Assembly (NCBI GenBank): GCA_905182165.1
Contig: CAJJAK010000002.1
Span: 62,001 to 126,000 of the forward strand
Length of the DNA stretch: 64,000 nucleotides
DNA from: an uncultured Paracoccaceae bacterium
Lineage (GTDB): Bacteria > Pseudomonadota > Alphaproteobacteria > Rhodobacterales > Rhodobacteraceae
Direction: 5' to 3'
The translations under genes and the position numbers were made by a program. The notes under the pieces were generated by a model. That model was not told where the DNA came from. It saw only the letters and a list, made by a program, of their open reading frames with translations, and made no database searches. Of this stretch, positions 46,517 to 57,593 are shown one piece after another. Every line of letters begins with the position of its first letter. The stretch's first letter is position 1.

Positions 46517-46972
46517 TTAATCCTTTTTCTTCTCAGGTTGAGTAAATTTCTGCAATACTGTTTCCATTTGCCGCCATTCAGAAACACTCAATTTTGCTCT
46601 CAATTTTGTATGTATTGCTAACACGCTTGGCGCTACAAATTCTTGTAGTTTTTGCCCTTCTTTAGTTAGCGTAATCTTAACTTGCCGCCTGTCTTTATTA
46701 CTTCTTGTTCTATTAATTAGATCTTTCTTCACCAATCTATCTAGGATACCCACCAAGCTTGGTGCTGGAAGAAGCGTTTGTTCAGATAAGTTTACCACAC
46801 TAATATTGTTCTTTGCCCATAGAACTCTAAGTATACGCCATTGTTGTTCAGTTAGATTATTCTTCGCAAATAAATTGCGATATTCTGGCATTATAGCATC
46901 AAGAGTTCTATATAATTGCATCGGTAAGGTTTCACCGAAACTAGGAACTTCATTAATATCGACATAATTCAT
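46517..46972 (-). CDS. hpaR: MarR-family regulator, HpaR-like
   Basis: 151 residues. Winged helix with the HpaR-type phrase LTEQQWRILRVLW, the recognition region LLPAPSLVGILDRLVKKDLI and the wing NKDRRQVKITLTKEG. HpaR proteins repress 4-hydroxyphenylacetate/homoprotocatechuate genes and respond to the aromatic substrate. It precedes the oxygenase gene by 4 bp in the same operon, implying autoregulation. Confidence 0.85.
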   Translation of the reverse strand: MNYVDINEVPSFGETLPMQLYRTLDAIMPEYRNLFAKNNLTEQQWRILRVLWAKNNISVVNLSEQTLLPAPSLVGILDRLVKKDLINRTRSNKDRRQVKITLTKEGQKLQEFVAPSVLAIHTKLRAKLSVSEWRQMETVLQKFTQPEKKKD

Positions 46973-47122
46973 ATATGAACTATATTTATAAATATTATAG
47001 TAACATAGGTTTTTCTTTTTTTATCGTAAAATAATTGTTAAATCATTTGAATTATATGCTAGTATATGCGTATGACAAATGATAGATTTTCTGTGATCAC
47101 AGATACATAATGGAACGCAAAT
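46973..47122. promoter_or_regulatory. Divergent promoter region between hpaR and a Rieske gene
   Basis: About 150 AT-rich bp. Sequence around 47050-47070 (ATATGCTAGTATATGCGTATG) contains partly symmetric ATATG repeats that could be the MarR-type operator; no exact dyad is claimed. Confidence 0.3.
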
Positions 47123-48242
47123 ATGGCTAACAAAGAATTAAATCCAGTACAGGAACTAATACAAAATGTGTCGGTACCCTTCCCGCAAGCTCGTGCGATG
47201 CCAAAATCCGTGTATACTACAGAAGCTTTCTTGAATTATGAACTTGAGAATATCTTCAAAAAGGATTTTCTCCTTTTTAGGAAACCTCTTTAAAAAATAT
47301 TGGAGACTACCTTACTCTCGAATTAGCAGGTCAACCAATAATGGTACTTCGAGATAATGATAATAAAATCAGAGCCCAATCAAATGTATGTAGACACAGA
47401 ATGTCCACATTACTTGAGGGCTCAGGAAACACTCGGTCAATTATTTGCCCATACCACGCTTGGACCTATGGACTGAATGGTGCCCTAAGAGGCGCGCCAG
47501 CCATGACATTAAATGAAAATTTTAATAGAAAAGATTACTGCCTGCCAGAAATTAAATGTGAAGAATGGTTGGGTTGGATTATGATATCTCTTAATTCAAA
47601 AGCAACTCCATTAATAACTCACTTTCTGAAGTATCAGATCTAATTGGTGACTTTCAGATGGAAACTTATACGCAAACATTTTCGGAAACACATGTTTGGG
47701 ATACAAATTGGAAAGTTTTAGCAGAAAATTTTATGGAGAGTTATCACCTTCCTGTTTGCCATTCAGGGACAATTGGTGGACTTTCAAAATTGGAAGAAAT
47801 GGACTGCCCCCCTGGAAGAGACGCTTTTAATTATCATTTTATACTAAAGGAACCTCATTTTAAACTTGCGAACGCACATCCAAGTAATACAATTCTCAAA
47901 GGAGATTGGAGAAGAACAACAGTTCTGTTGGCAATTTATCCAAGTTTACTCATTACCTTAACACCAGGTTATTTTTGGTACCTTTCATTACACCCAAAAG
48001 GGGTAGGACAAGTACATATCAATTTTGGTGGAGGAATGTCACCAGAGTTTGTAAACGATCCTGACGCTCAAGATCACTTTAAAGCCGTAAAAACTCTTCT
48101 TGATGATGTTAATGTTGAGGACAAAGGATGTACTGAAAAAGTATTTAAAGGATTACTATCAGAACATGCCACGCCTGGCCATTTATCTCACTTAGAACGT
48201 CCAAATTATGACTTTGCCAAGTATTTAGCTTCACATGCATAA
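47123..48242 (+). CDS. Rieske ring-hydroxylating oxygenase alpha subunit (two frameshifts)
   Basis: N-terminal MANKELNPVQELIQ, then VCRHRMSTLLEG...CPYHAWTYGLNG forming the Rieske site and AENFMESYHLPVCH the mononuclear iron site. Frames change at about 47265-47290 (after FKKDF) and at about 47625, where one A missing from TTAAATAAC would restore SLSEVSDLIGDF. Joined length is about 373 codons, normal for single-component alpha subunits. Probably an aromatic or quaternary-amine oxygenase; the substrate is unknown. Divergent from hpaR. Confidence 0.8.
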
Positions 48243-48375
48243 GAAATGTGGTAAATAATATTTTTCAAAATATTTCTAAGCTTTAGATAAATAGAGTTAT
48301 CCCAAGACACTTCTTGCACTCACATTACTTCTATGTATTTTCCTAATCCAAGAAGTTATGTAAAAAGGTAACGAT

Positions 48376-49374
48376 TTGCCCAAAAATAAAGAAGTTAATA
48401 TGACCAAACCTGTGAACTTGACAAAAGTATCGAGAAACCTGGGTTCAGAATTAGACTTAGATTGGGTCCTCAGCACTCAAGCAAATACTTCAGCTATCGA
48501 GAGACGTGCAAATAGCATTGGAGCCAGACGGTCTATAAAAAAACAGCATCAAGCAGCTTGGTTAATTAAAGCTATAACATTAATTGACCTAACAACCTTA
48601 TCTGGGGATGATACTGAAAGACGTGTTGAAAGACTTTGCGCCAAAGGTAAAAAACCAATCAGCAAAGAATTATCAACCGCGCTGGGCATAGACGAGCTAG
48701 ATATTAAAGTAGGGGCAATATGCGTTTATCATGAAATGGTCAAAACTGCTGTTAAGGCTTTAAAAGATACTAATATACCCGTTGCAGCAGTTTCAACTGG
48801 ATTTCCAGCTGGATTATCTCCTTTGAATTTAAGAATAAGAGAAATTAAAGAAAGTGTTCGAGCAGGGGCTGCTGAAATAGATATTGTTATATCTAGAAGA
48901 CACGTTTTAAATGGGAACTGGACTGCACTTTATAAAGAAGTAAAGTCTTTTAAAGAAGCCTGTGGCAATAGCCACATGAAAGCTATTCTAGCAACAGGTG
49001 AATTAGGGACATTGAGAAACGTCGCCAGAGCTTCGATCATATGCATGATGGCGGGTGCAGACTTCATAAAGACTTCAACAGGTAAAGAAGACATCAATTC
49101 AACATTACCAGTAACATTAACAATGCTAAGACAAATTCGAGATTTTTACGAAAAAACTGGCTATCATGTAGGTTACAAACCAGCTGGTGGGATTTCCAAG
49201 GCAAAGGATGCCTTGATTTATTTAAGTCTGGTAAAAGATGAACTTGGAAATCGATGGCTAAACCCAGATCTTTTTAGATTCGGCGCATCTTCTCTCTTAG
49301 GAGATATTGAACGGCAACTAGATCATTTTAATACCGGACAATACTCAGCAAATTTTCGTCATGGAATGGGATAA
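48376..49374 (+). CDS. deoC: Deoxyribose-phosphate aldolase
   Basis: 332 residues, the longer DERA form. The class I aldolase Schiff-base Lys is in FIKTSTGK, the accessory Lys in MKAILATGEL and Asp in AAEIDIVISRR. It cleaves 2-deoxyribose 5-phosphate to acetaldehyde and glyceraldehyde 3-phosphate. TTG 48376 follows an AAAAGG ribosome site; ATG 48400 is an alternative. The aldehyde dehydrogenase gene follows 2 bp later and would oxidise the acetaldehyde. Confidence 0.93.
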   Translation: MPKNKEVNMTKPVNLTKVSRNLGSELDLDWVLSTQANTSAIERRANSIGARRSIKKQHQAAWLIKAITLIDLTTLSGDDTERRVERLCAKGKKPISKELSTALGIDELDIKVGAICVYHEMVKTAVKALKDTNIPVAAVSTGFPAGLSPLNLRIREIKESVRAGAAEIDIVISRRHVLNGNWTALYKEVKSFKEACGNSHMKAILATGELGTLRNVARASIICMMAGADFIKTSTGKEDINSTLPVTLTMLRQIRDFYEKTGYHVGYKPAGGISKAKDALIYLSLVKDELGNRWLNPDLFRFGASSLLGDIERQLDHFNTGQYSANFRHGMG

Positions 49375-49376
49375 TA

Positions 49377-51733
49377 ATGACAATATCTGAAATTTTTAAT
49401 AAAATGGACTGGGGAACAGCACCAGAAAATGATAAAAATGCTAAAGCTTGGCTCAAAGAAAATGGAAATAAGTTTGGCCATTTTATTAATGGCAATTTTA
49501 TCGATGCAAAAAATCATTTCAAAACAAAAAATCCAGCAAATAACCAATTCCTGGCTAATATAGCTGTTGGGTCTAAAGCAGATGTTAACTTAGCAGTAAA
49601 ATCTGCTGCAGCTGCTCAAAACAAATGGGCGCAAATTGGGGGTCATGCAAGGGCTCGATATTTGTATGCCATTGCTCGATTACTTCAAAAGCATAGTCGA
49701 CTGTTTGCAGTTTTAGAAACAATAGATAATGGTAAGCCAATAAGAGAAAGCCGGGATATAGATATACCCCTTGCAATACGGCATTTTTACTACCATGCTG
49801 GAGCGGCACAATTAATGGATGACAACCTTCCAAATTATGAGCCAGTAGGAATTTGCGGTCAAATAATACCGTGGAACTTTCCATTATTAATGCTTTCTTG
49901 GAAAATAGCTCCTGCAATTGCAATGGGTAATACAGTTATTTTAAAGCCCGCAGAGTACACATCATTAACAGCCTTACTATTTGCACAAATTTGCATTGAG
50001 GCGGGCATACCAAAGGGCGTTATAAACATCGTTACTGGTGACGGAACAACTGGATCCTTAATAACAAAACATAAGTCCATAAACAAAATTGCATTTACAG
50101 GTTCAACCGAAGTAGGGCGTAAAATTAGATTTGAAACTGCCGGAACTGGTAAATCTTTAACATTGGAACTTGGTGGAAAATCTCCATACATTGTTTTTGA
50201 TGATGCAGATGTAGATAGCGCGATTGAAGGTCTGGTTGACTCAATTTGGTTTAATCAGGGTCAGGTATGTTGTGCTGGTTCTCGACTACTTGTTCATGAA
50301 CTATAAGCTGATCAATTTTATAAAAAATTAAAACTTAGAATGAAGCGACTAAGAATTGGTGATCCTTTAGATAAATCTATAGACATGGGAGCTATTGTTG
50401 ACCCAAAACAATTGTCTTTAATTTCAAGATTAGTAAATAAAAATGCTCACGAAGGTAATTTGTATCAACCTGACATAGAAATGCCTAATAGGGGCAGCTA
50501 TTATCCACCCACTTTGATAACTGAAATGGAACCATCCGCAAGATCATGCAAGAAGAAATCTTTGGTCCTGTATTAGTCTCAACAACCTTCAGAACTCCAA
50601 AAGAAGCAATCGCGTTAGCAAATAATAGTCGATACGGTTTAGCCGCAAGTATATGGACAGAAAATATAAATTTAGCGCTCGATATTGCACCAAAAATAGA
50701 ATGTGGCGTTGTTTGGATTAACTCAGTTAATCAGTTTGATGCAGCTGCAGGCTTTGGCGGCAGACGTGAGAGTGGGTTTGGTCGTGAAGGTGGGGCTGAA
50801 GGACTTTTAGCATATGTAAAACCCAAGTCAAAAACAGCTGAACTGAAAAAGCAAAAGAGGTATAAAAGATCGACCACCAAGTCAAACACTTTAGGATCGT
50901 TAGATAAAACCCTAAAACTCTATATTGGAGGTAAGCAGGTTAGACCTGACAGTGGTTATTCAAAAGCTGTTTTTGGCCCAAAAGGTTTCATCACCCATAT
51001 TGGAGACGGAAACAGAAAAGATATTAGGAATGCTGTTGAGGCTGCGCACAAAGCTGGAAATTGGAGTAAAACTTCTGGGCATTTAAAAGCACAGATCATA
51101 TATTACTTAGCAGAAAATTTAGATAAACGCAGTTCTGAATTCATCGAGAATATTATATTATCCACTGGAGTAAAAAAGGAAGTTGCACAAAAAGAAGTTG
51201 AAACTTCAATTTCAAGATTATTTTATTATGCAGCTTGGGCAGATAAATTTGATGGTGCTGTTCATGATGTTCCTATTCGAGGTGTAACATTAGCAATGAA
51301 TGAGCCCTTGGGGGTTGTAGGCGTCATTTGTCCTGAGGAAAATCCTTTATTGGGTTTGGTTTCTTTAGCTGCTCCACTGATTGCTATGGGAAATACCTGC
51401 GTATTAATTCCTTCCGCATCATCTCCAAATATTGCTGCAAATTTTTACCAAGTATTGGATACCTCAGATGTCCCAGCTGGTGTTTTAAACATCATAACTG
51501 GAGAAGAAGAAGCATTTGTAAAAACACTATCAGAGCACCATGATATAGCAGCAATTTGGTATTTTGGAGCAGGTAATAACTCAGGAGAGATTGAAAGATT
51601 TTCCACCGCATCACTAAAACGGACCTGGGTAAATAATAATAAAACTCGAGATTGGCATTACAATGGTCAAGGAAAAGAGTTTCTTAATAATGCGACTGAT
51701 GTGAAGAATATTTGGATACCATACGGTGAGTAA
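49377..51733 (+). CDS. Tandem-domain aldehyde dehydrogenase (in-frame stop and one frameshift)
   Basis: About 785 codons. The first ALDH domain is catalytic: IIPWNFPLLMLSWK, FTGSTEVGRKI, LELGGKSPYIVFDDADVD and the nucleophile in NQGQVCCAGSRLL. A second, degenerate ALDH-like domain (from TLKLYIGGKQVRPDSGYSKAV) lacks a Cys nucleophile. TAA at about 50304-50306 stands where the family has Ser-Ile before ADQFYKKL, and a missing A near 50540 shifts the frame before MQEEIFGPV. The fused two-domain form next to deoC is known in alphaproteobacteria; it should oxidise acetaldehyde. The stop overlaps argE. Confidence 0.87.
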
Positions 51734-52880
51734 TAATTTATCATCTTTTGAAATTTTAGAAAAACTAATCAGCTTTCCAACTATAAGCAGATCTCCAAAT
51801 ATTGAACTCATCAAGTGGGTATCAAATCTTTTAGCTTCGTTTGGTGTCAAAACAACTATCTTGCAAAATGAAGATGGATCGAGAGCCAACCTATTTGCTA
51901 CTACAGGTGAAGAAGAGCATGGAGGCATAATGCTCTCAGGTCACACTGATGTTGTTCCAACTGAAGGTCAAGATTGGCAGACAGATCCATTTAAATTAAC
52001 AAAATTAGATGGCAAACTATTTGGCCGTGGTACTGCTGATATGAAAGGTTTTTGTGCAAGTGCAATAAAAGTACTTTGTGATGCTTCAAATAAAAAACTT
52101 AAAACCCCCATACATTTGGCATTATCTTTCGATGAAGAAATTGGATGCATTGGTGTTCGATCATTAATCGACATGTTGAAAGAAAGCCCCATAAAACCGC
52201 AAATGTGTATAGTTGGTGAGCCAACATTATTGGCTGTAGCGTCAGGACATAAAGGGAAAATAGCACTCAGAACTACTTGTAAAGGTGTTGAAGGGCACTC
52301 TGCTCTTGCTCCCCTAGCATTAAATGCTCTTCATCTTGGAGTTGATTTTGTAAATATTATAAGAAACATCCAAAATGAAATAATTATGAATGGTAAAAAA
52401 GATAATGATTATGACATTCCTTACACAACTTTGCATGTAGGAAAAATGCAAGGTGGAGTAGCCTTAAATATAGTACCAAATATATGCACCATTGATTGGG
52501 AAATACGAAATTTAGCAGGTGATGATCCAACTGCTATTATAAAACAGGTCAAAAAATACGTGGATACACTCCTATCTAATTATCAAAATTCAAAAGCTGA
52601 AATTTATTGGGAAGAGCTTTTTTCTTATCCTGGATTAGGAACAGATCTAGACGCTGATATTATAAGTTTTGTCCGGAGCCTAACTGGTACGAATAATACG
52701 ATAAAAGTAGCTTTTGGAACTGAAGGTGGCCTGTTCCACAACGAAGTAGGAATTCCAACAGTAATCTGTGGGCCCGGTTCAATGCTTCAAGGTCATAAAC
52801 CTAATGAGTTTATTAGTGTTGAACAAATGAACCGTTGTGATTTAATGATGGCAAACTTGTTGAAAAACATAAGTCATTAA
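51726..52880 (+). CDS. argE: Acetylornithine deacetylase (ArgE, M20 family)
   Basis: 384 residues. Zn ligands are in LSGHTDVVPTEG (His), GRGTADMKGF (Asp), FDEEIGC (catalytic Glu-Glu) and late TEGGLFH and GPGSMLQGHKPNEF. The dimerisation insert is normal. It removes the acetyl group from N-acetylornithine or related N-acyl amino acids. The start overlaps the aldehyde dehydrogenase stop by 8 bp; a functional link to deoC is not obvious. Intact. Confidence 0.88.
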   Translation: MSNNLSSFEILEKLISFPTISRSPNIELIKWVSNLLASFGVKTTILQNEDGSRANLFATTGEEEHGGIMLSGHTDVVPTEGQDWQTDPFKLTKLDGKLFGRGTADMKGFCASAIKVLCDASNKKLKTPIHLALSFDEEIGCIGVRSLIDMLKESPIKPQMCIVGEPTLLAVASGHKGKIALRTTCKGVEGHSALAPLALNALHLGVDFVNIIRNIQNEIIMNGKKDNDYDIPYTTLHVGKMQGGVALNIVPNICTIDWEIRNLAGDDPTAIIKQVKKYVDTLLSNYQNSKAEIYWEELFSYPGLGTDLDADIISFVRSLTGTNNTIKVAFGTEGGLFHNEVGIPTVICGPGSMLQGHKPNEFISVEQMNRCDLMMANLLKNISH

Positions 52881-52891
52881 AAAATAAATTA

Positions 52892-54202
52892 TCAAATTTG
52901 TTTTGGTATTTTCTGTAATAAAGGTAGAAGACGGGACATATCAGGTCCCTTTTCTTTTCCTGTTAAAGCTTTTCTTAAAGGTAAAAATAACTGCTTACCT
53001 TTCCTTGAGCTTGTCAGTTTTATGTCGTTTGTCCAATTTCCCCAGCTTTGTTCATTTAAAGGTGCAGAAGGCATTAAAAGCAGTGCTTGATTAACATAGT
53101 CTCGATCAAGGTCATCAACCAAAGGTTCAACACCGTCTACAATTAAGTTTAACCAATATTGAAAATCATCTAAAGTAATTAAATTTTGTTTAACTACATC
53201 CCATAAATGTTCTGTAGCCCCTGCGGAAGTAATCCTTTTCTTGACCTCTGAAAAATTTAATGAACTTAAGTATTTAGAGGTGATAGGGTACAGGTCTTGC
53301 ATTTCAAATTTTGTAGGGGCCGCACCAAAAGTTGTAATATCAAAAACACTTTCAATGTCATTAACTGAATTAAAAAGCTCACCTGGTTGACTCGAACCCA
53401 AACGCGCAAGATGACTTAGGATTGCCATTGGCTCAATACCAGCAGAACGTAGATCTCTAAGAGACATCACTCCTAAACGTTTGGATAAATTTTCACCCGC
53501 GGGGCCTGTCAAAAGAGAATGGTGTGAATAGCAAGGAGCACTTTTGCTAAGTGCCTCTGTAATTTGAATCTGGGTAGCCGTATTCGTCACGTGGTCAGAA
53601 CCTCGAACCACATCTGTTATTCCCATATCCACATCGTCAACCACGGATGCTAAAGTATATAGAAACTGTCCATCCGCTCTAATAAGCACAGGATCAGAAA
53701 CAGAAGCAGAATCTATAGAAATTGGACCTAATATTCTATCCTCCCAGTTCACTCTATTATCATTTAACAAGAATCTCCAATGAGGGTTATTTCCTTTCCT
53801 CAGCATCATTTTTTTTTCATTTGTAAGTTCTAAAGCTGATCTATCGTAGACAGGAGGCCGACCCATATTTAATAGTTTTTTCCTTTTTAAGTCTAAATCA
53901 GTTGGGGACTCAAAACATTCATATAATTTTTCATTTTTCTTTAACTCTTCTGCCGCTGAAACATACCTATCTAATCTTTTCGACTGTTGTTCCTCATGGT
54001 CCCAAGTCAATCCCAACCAGTCAAGATCATATTTTATAGCATCAATATATTCCTGCTTTGATCTTTCAGGATCTGTATCGTCTAATCTTAAAATAAACTT
54101 ACCATTATTTTGTCTAGCAATTAGAAAATTAAACAAAGCTGTACGTAGGTTACCTACATGAAGAAAACCTGTCGGAGACGGTGCAAAGCGAGTAATGGTC
54201 AT
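52892..54202 (-). CDS. gltX: Glutamyl-tRNA synthetase
   Basis: 436 residues, class I aaRS. The HIGH-like motif is APSPTGFLHVGN and the KMSKS-like motif NLSKRLG. RLDDTDPERS and DHVTNTATQI are Glu/tRNA recognition elements. At 436 residues it belongs to the shorter alphaproteobacterial type. Many alphaproteobacteria carry two GltX paralogues, one of which may prefer tRNA-Gln; which this one is cannot be told from the sequence. Intact. Confidence 0.94.
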   Translation of the reverse strand: MTITRFAPSPTGFLHVGNLRTALFNFLIARQNNGKFILRLDDTDPERSKQEYIDAIKYDLDWLGLTWDHEEQQSKRLDRYVSAAEELKKNEKLYECFESPTDLDLKRKKLLNMGRPPVYDRSALELTNEKKMMLRKGNNPHWRFLLNDNRVNWEDRILGPISIDSASVSDPVLIRADGQFLYTLASVVDDVDMGITDVVRGSDHVTNTATQIQITEALSKSAPCYSHHSLLTGPAGENLSKRLGVMSLRDLRSAGIEPMAILSHLARLGSSQPGELFNSVNDIESVFDITTFGAAPTKFEMQDLYPITSKYLSSLNFSEVKKRITSAGATEHLWDVVKQNLITLDDFQYWLNLIVDGVEPLVDDLDRDYVNQALLLMPSAPLNEQSWGNWTNDIKLTSSRKGKQLFLPLRKALTGKEKGPDMSRLLPLLQKIPKQI

Positions 54203-54315
54203 TATATGCCTATTAAAGTTGATATTCTGATCACCCCGTATCAGCTCACCTAAATCCTGTCGAGTTTAAAAATCACCCTCAAGTCGTAAAGATTTTCACA
54301 AAAAAAGATTTCAAA

Positions 54316-55974
54316 TCAACTTTTATCTCGCCACTGATTAACTATTGGGTACCTTCTATCCAACCAAAATGCACGCCGGGAAAGCTTTGTTCCAGGAGCT
54401 GATTGGTATCTTTTATATTCAGAAATATAAATTAAATGTTCAATTTCTTTTACAATTTTTCGATCAAAACCCATGTTCACAATTTCTGCCACTGATTTGT
54501 CATCATCAATAAAACCCTTCAAGATTGAATCAAGAATTTCATAATCAGGCAAACTATCTTCATCTTTTTGATTTGGTTTAAGTTCAGCGGTTGGAGCCTT
54601 ACTTATACACTGAATTATTTATTACTCAGTGTTTGGACCACGCATCCAAGAGCGGTGATTTGAGTTTCTCCATTTAGCAGATTTCAAAAACCTTAGTTTT
54701 ATACAGATCTTTTAAGGGATTATATCCACCACACATATCACCATAAATTGTTGCATATCCAACCGCTACTTCAGATTTATTTCCTGTGGTTAGAAGCATC
54801 TCACCAAATTTGTTGGACATGGCCATTAGTAATAGACCACGCAACCTTGATTGAATATTTTCTTCAGTTGTATCAGCGTCAAGACCTTTGAAAAGATCTG
54901 AAAGTACATTTTTTACACCACTTTGTGGTTCAGAAATAGGCACATTGTTTATACTACATTTTAAATTTTTTGCTATCTTACTAGCATCCTCCAAAGAGCT
55001 CTTGGATGTGTATTCAGAAGGAAGCATTACCAATCGCACATTTTCAGAACCTAAAGCATCACAGGCGATTGCTGCTACCAATGCACTATCGATTCCTCCA
55101 GAAAGACCTAATAAAACTTTTTTAAAACCTGTCTTGGATACATAGTCCTTTAAAGTTTCAACCATAGTGCGGTAATCAAGCTCTAATTGTTGAGGAATTT
55201 TCTCTAAAATACACTTTTCAGCAAACCATTTACCATCAATTTTTTTAAAATCTAATTTTTGAATTACTTCATCATAAGCTGGCATCTGCATTGCTAACTC
55301 TCCTCTTGGATTTAGGGCAAAACTCATACCATCAAAACCTTGATCATCTTGACCACCAACCATATTTAGATAAACTAATGGGATACCAGTCTCTATTACC
55401 CGTGCAATCATTGCTTGGAGCCGTTCCTCTCTCTTGTCTCTCCAATATGGCGAGCCATTAGGAACAACAAATATTTCTGCCCCACTCTCAACCTGAGCTT
55501 CACATACATCCTGATGCCATGCGTCTTCACAAATAGGAAAGCCAATACGAACACCATCAACATTATACGGACCCGAACTTTACCTTTCGAAAAATATCTT
55601 TTTTCATCAAATTCATTGTCATTTGGTAGAAAATGTTTTTTTATTATGGTTTCAATTTTTCCATTAGCCAAAATATAATATGCATTAAATAATTTTTCAC
55701 CATCCCAGTAAGGGGCTCCTAAACCTACACTAGGTCCAGATTCAAACTCCAATGCCAGTATATCAACTAGTTTCATAACCTCGGTGACGAAAGCAGGCTT
55801 TCGAACTAAGTCTCCTACTTGATAGCCAATCAAAAACATTTCAGGAAATGCAACCAAATTTGCATTCATTTCTTTTGCTTCTTGAAATGCAAGCCTAACC
55901 TTTTTTGCATTTCCTTCCAAATCTCCAGCTTTTGGATTAAGCTGAGCTACTACTAGTCGAAATGAGTTGTCCAT
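54316..55974 (-). CDS. nadE: Glutamine-dependent NAD+ synthetase (several breaks)
   Basis: About 550 codons. An N-terminal nitrilase-type glutaminase (VAFPEMFLIGYQ with Glu, KHFLPN with Lys, expected Cys region scrambled by frame) precedes a C-terminal NAD synthetase domain (LLGLSGGIDSALVAA P-loop, TTGNKSEVAVGY, YGDMCGGYNPLKDL). Breaks: one base lost near 55575 (VSGPYNV region); one base gained near 54675 (after VFEIC); and a scrambled stretch with two stops at 54608-54631. The last part DYEILDSILKGFIDDD to the C-terminus is intact. An essential enzyme in most bacteria, so the breaks are suspect. Confidence 0.88.
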
Positions 55975-56134
55975 TTTTTAACCTTTAAAATATCTTTTGT
56001 GCTAATTTAATCATTAGAGTGGGAATATAAAAGACTTGAAATTAAAAAGGATTGTCAGAAAAAGTTTGAGCAACTAAAGTCTTAGTTAATTAATTACTAA
56101 ATCACAGAAATAATTTTCAATTTGAAAGAAAATA

Positions 56135-57529
56135 ATGGCATTAAAAAAGATTCTAAAGGTCAGTTTTGTTTTGGCCTTCACAGTGTCAGCGGTTCTAAAT
56201 GCTGAAACTTCAGATATTAGCATTCAATATGAAACTGGTGGCTATTATGAAGGTGAATTTAATGATGGCAAACGCCACGGAATCGGCTCTTATGAACTTC
56301 CGAATGGATATAAATATACGGGTAACTGGGTAAATGGGGAAATATTTGGTCATGGCGAAGCACAATATCCCAATGGATCAAGCTACAAAGGAACTTTTGT
56401 AAATGGAAAACCAGATGGCTTTGGGAGAATACTCTTTTCAAATGGTGGAACTTATGAGGGAAGCTGGCTTGAAGGAAATATTATAGGGTCTGGAAAAGCT
56501 ACATATGTGAATGGATTAATTTATATTGGAGATTTTAAAAATGCCAAACATCATGGAAATGGCATTCTAACTGATACCAAAAATTATAAATATCAAGGCT
56601 CTTGGGAAAATGGTAAAAAAAATGGAATGGCAAAGATAAATTATTCAGACAACGCCATTTACAAAGGTCATGTCCAAAACGGATTAAGAAACGGCATTGG
56701 TAAATTATTTTTACCAACTGGAATTGTTTACGAGGGCAATTGGATAAACGATCAAATTGAAGGGTCTGGTATCATTATAGGAGCTGATGGCGATGAATAT
56801 AATGGTAATATAGAAAACGGTAAAAGATCTGGAAAAGGCAAACAAACCTATGTTGGCGGCGAAATTTACATTGGAGAATTTTTAAATAATCAAAGGAATG
56901 GCTTTGGAAAGTTAGATAACCCCAACGGTTATCATTATGAAGGAAATTGGAAAAATGGGCTCAAATCTGGGTTAGGTACAATTAATTACCCTGACGGTTC
57001 TAAATACAGTGGAAATTTTCAAGATGATTTTGCGCATGGAAGAGGAGAAATTATATACGCTGATGGCGGAGTATATAATGGCGATTGGATCGCTGGAGTT
57101 ATAGAAGGTCTTGGTACAGCACATTATGTCAATGGTCTGATATATGAAGGTCAGTTTCTAGACGGAATGTCTCATGGAAAGGGCACAATGACTTATGAGA
57201 ATGGGAACGTATACACAGGCGATTGGAATACAGGTTTAAAAAGTGGTGCTGGTATAGCTACTTACACAAACGGCACTGTTTATACTGGGGATTTTCGTGA
57301 CGGAAGGCGACATGGAATTGGAACAATATTGATGGGGAACGGCTTTGAATACACTGGGCAGTGGCTCCAGGGTGAAATAGAAGGTGATGGAACCGCAAAA
57401 TATGAGAATAATGACATTTATATCGGTGCTTTTATTAAAGGTAAAAGACATGGAAAAGGGAAGATGTTTTATTTCAAAGGTCAAATAATGGAAGGCGAGT
57501 GGAAAAATGGCAGACCCACATCAAATTGA
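56135..57529 (+). CDS. Secreted MORN-repeat protein
   Basis: 464 residues. A signal peptide (about residues 1-23, ending LNA) is followed by 18 MORN repeats of exactly 23 residues and a partial nineteenth, with consensus YxGxWxxGxxxGxGxxxYxxGx. The third position after Y-x-G alternates Phe and Trp in neighbouring repeats, giving a 46-residue super-repeat that slips phase around repeats 8-10. MORN arrays make an elongated beta-solenoid-like sheet that often binds lipid or protein. A periplasmic or surface location is inferred. No other domain. Intact. Confidence 0.88.
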   Translation: MALKKILKVSFVLAFTVSAVLNAETSDISIQYETGGYYEGEFNDGKRHGIGSYELPNGYKYTGNWVNGEIFGHGEAQYPNGSSYKGTFVNGKPDGFGRILFSNGGTYEGSWLEGNIIGSGKATYVNGLIYIGDFKNAKHHGNGILTDTKNYKYQGSWENGKKNGMAKINYSDNAIYKGHVQNGLRNGIGKLFLPTGIVYEGNWINDQIEGSGIIIGADGDEYNGNIENGKRSGKGKQTYVGGEIYIGEFLNNQRNGFGKLDNPNGYHYEGNWKNGLKSGLGTINYPDGSKYSGNFQDDFAHGRGEIIYADGGVYNGDWIAGVIEGLGTAHYVNGLIYEGQFLDGMSHGKGTMTYENGNVYTGDWNTGLKSGAGIATYTNGTVYTGDFRDGRRHGIGTILMGNGFEYTGQWLQGEIEGDGTAKYENNDIYIGAFIKGKRHGKGKMFYFKGQIMEGEWKNGRPTSN

Positions 57530-57593
57530 ACTTTTATTGCTTATAATCATTTATCCACTTGAATGAATCCTAATTCAAACTTAAATAATTATT

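Noticed and set aside
54316..54552. A separate small gene for the 78-residue frame after nadE
   Set aside because: Its sequence is the C-terminus of NAD synthetase, separated from the rest only by damaged sequence.
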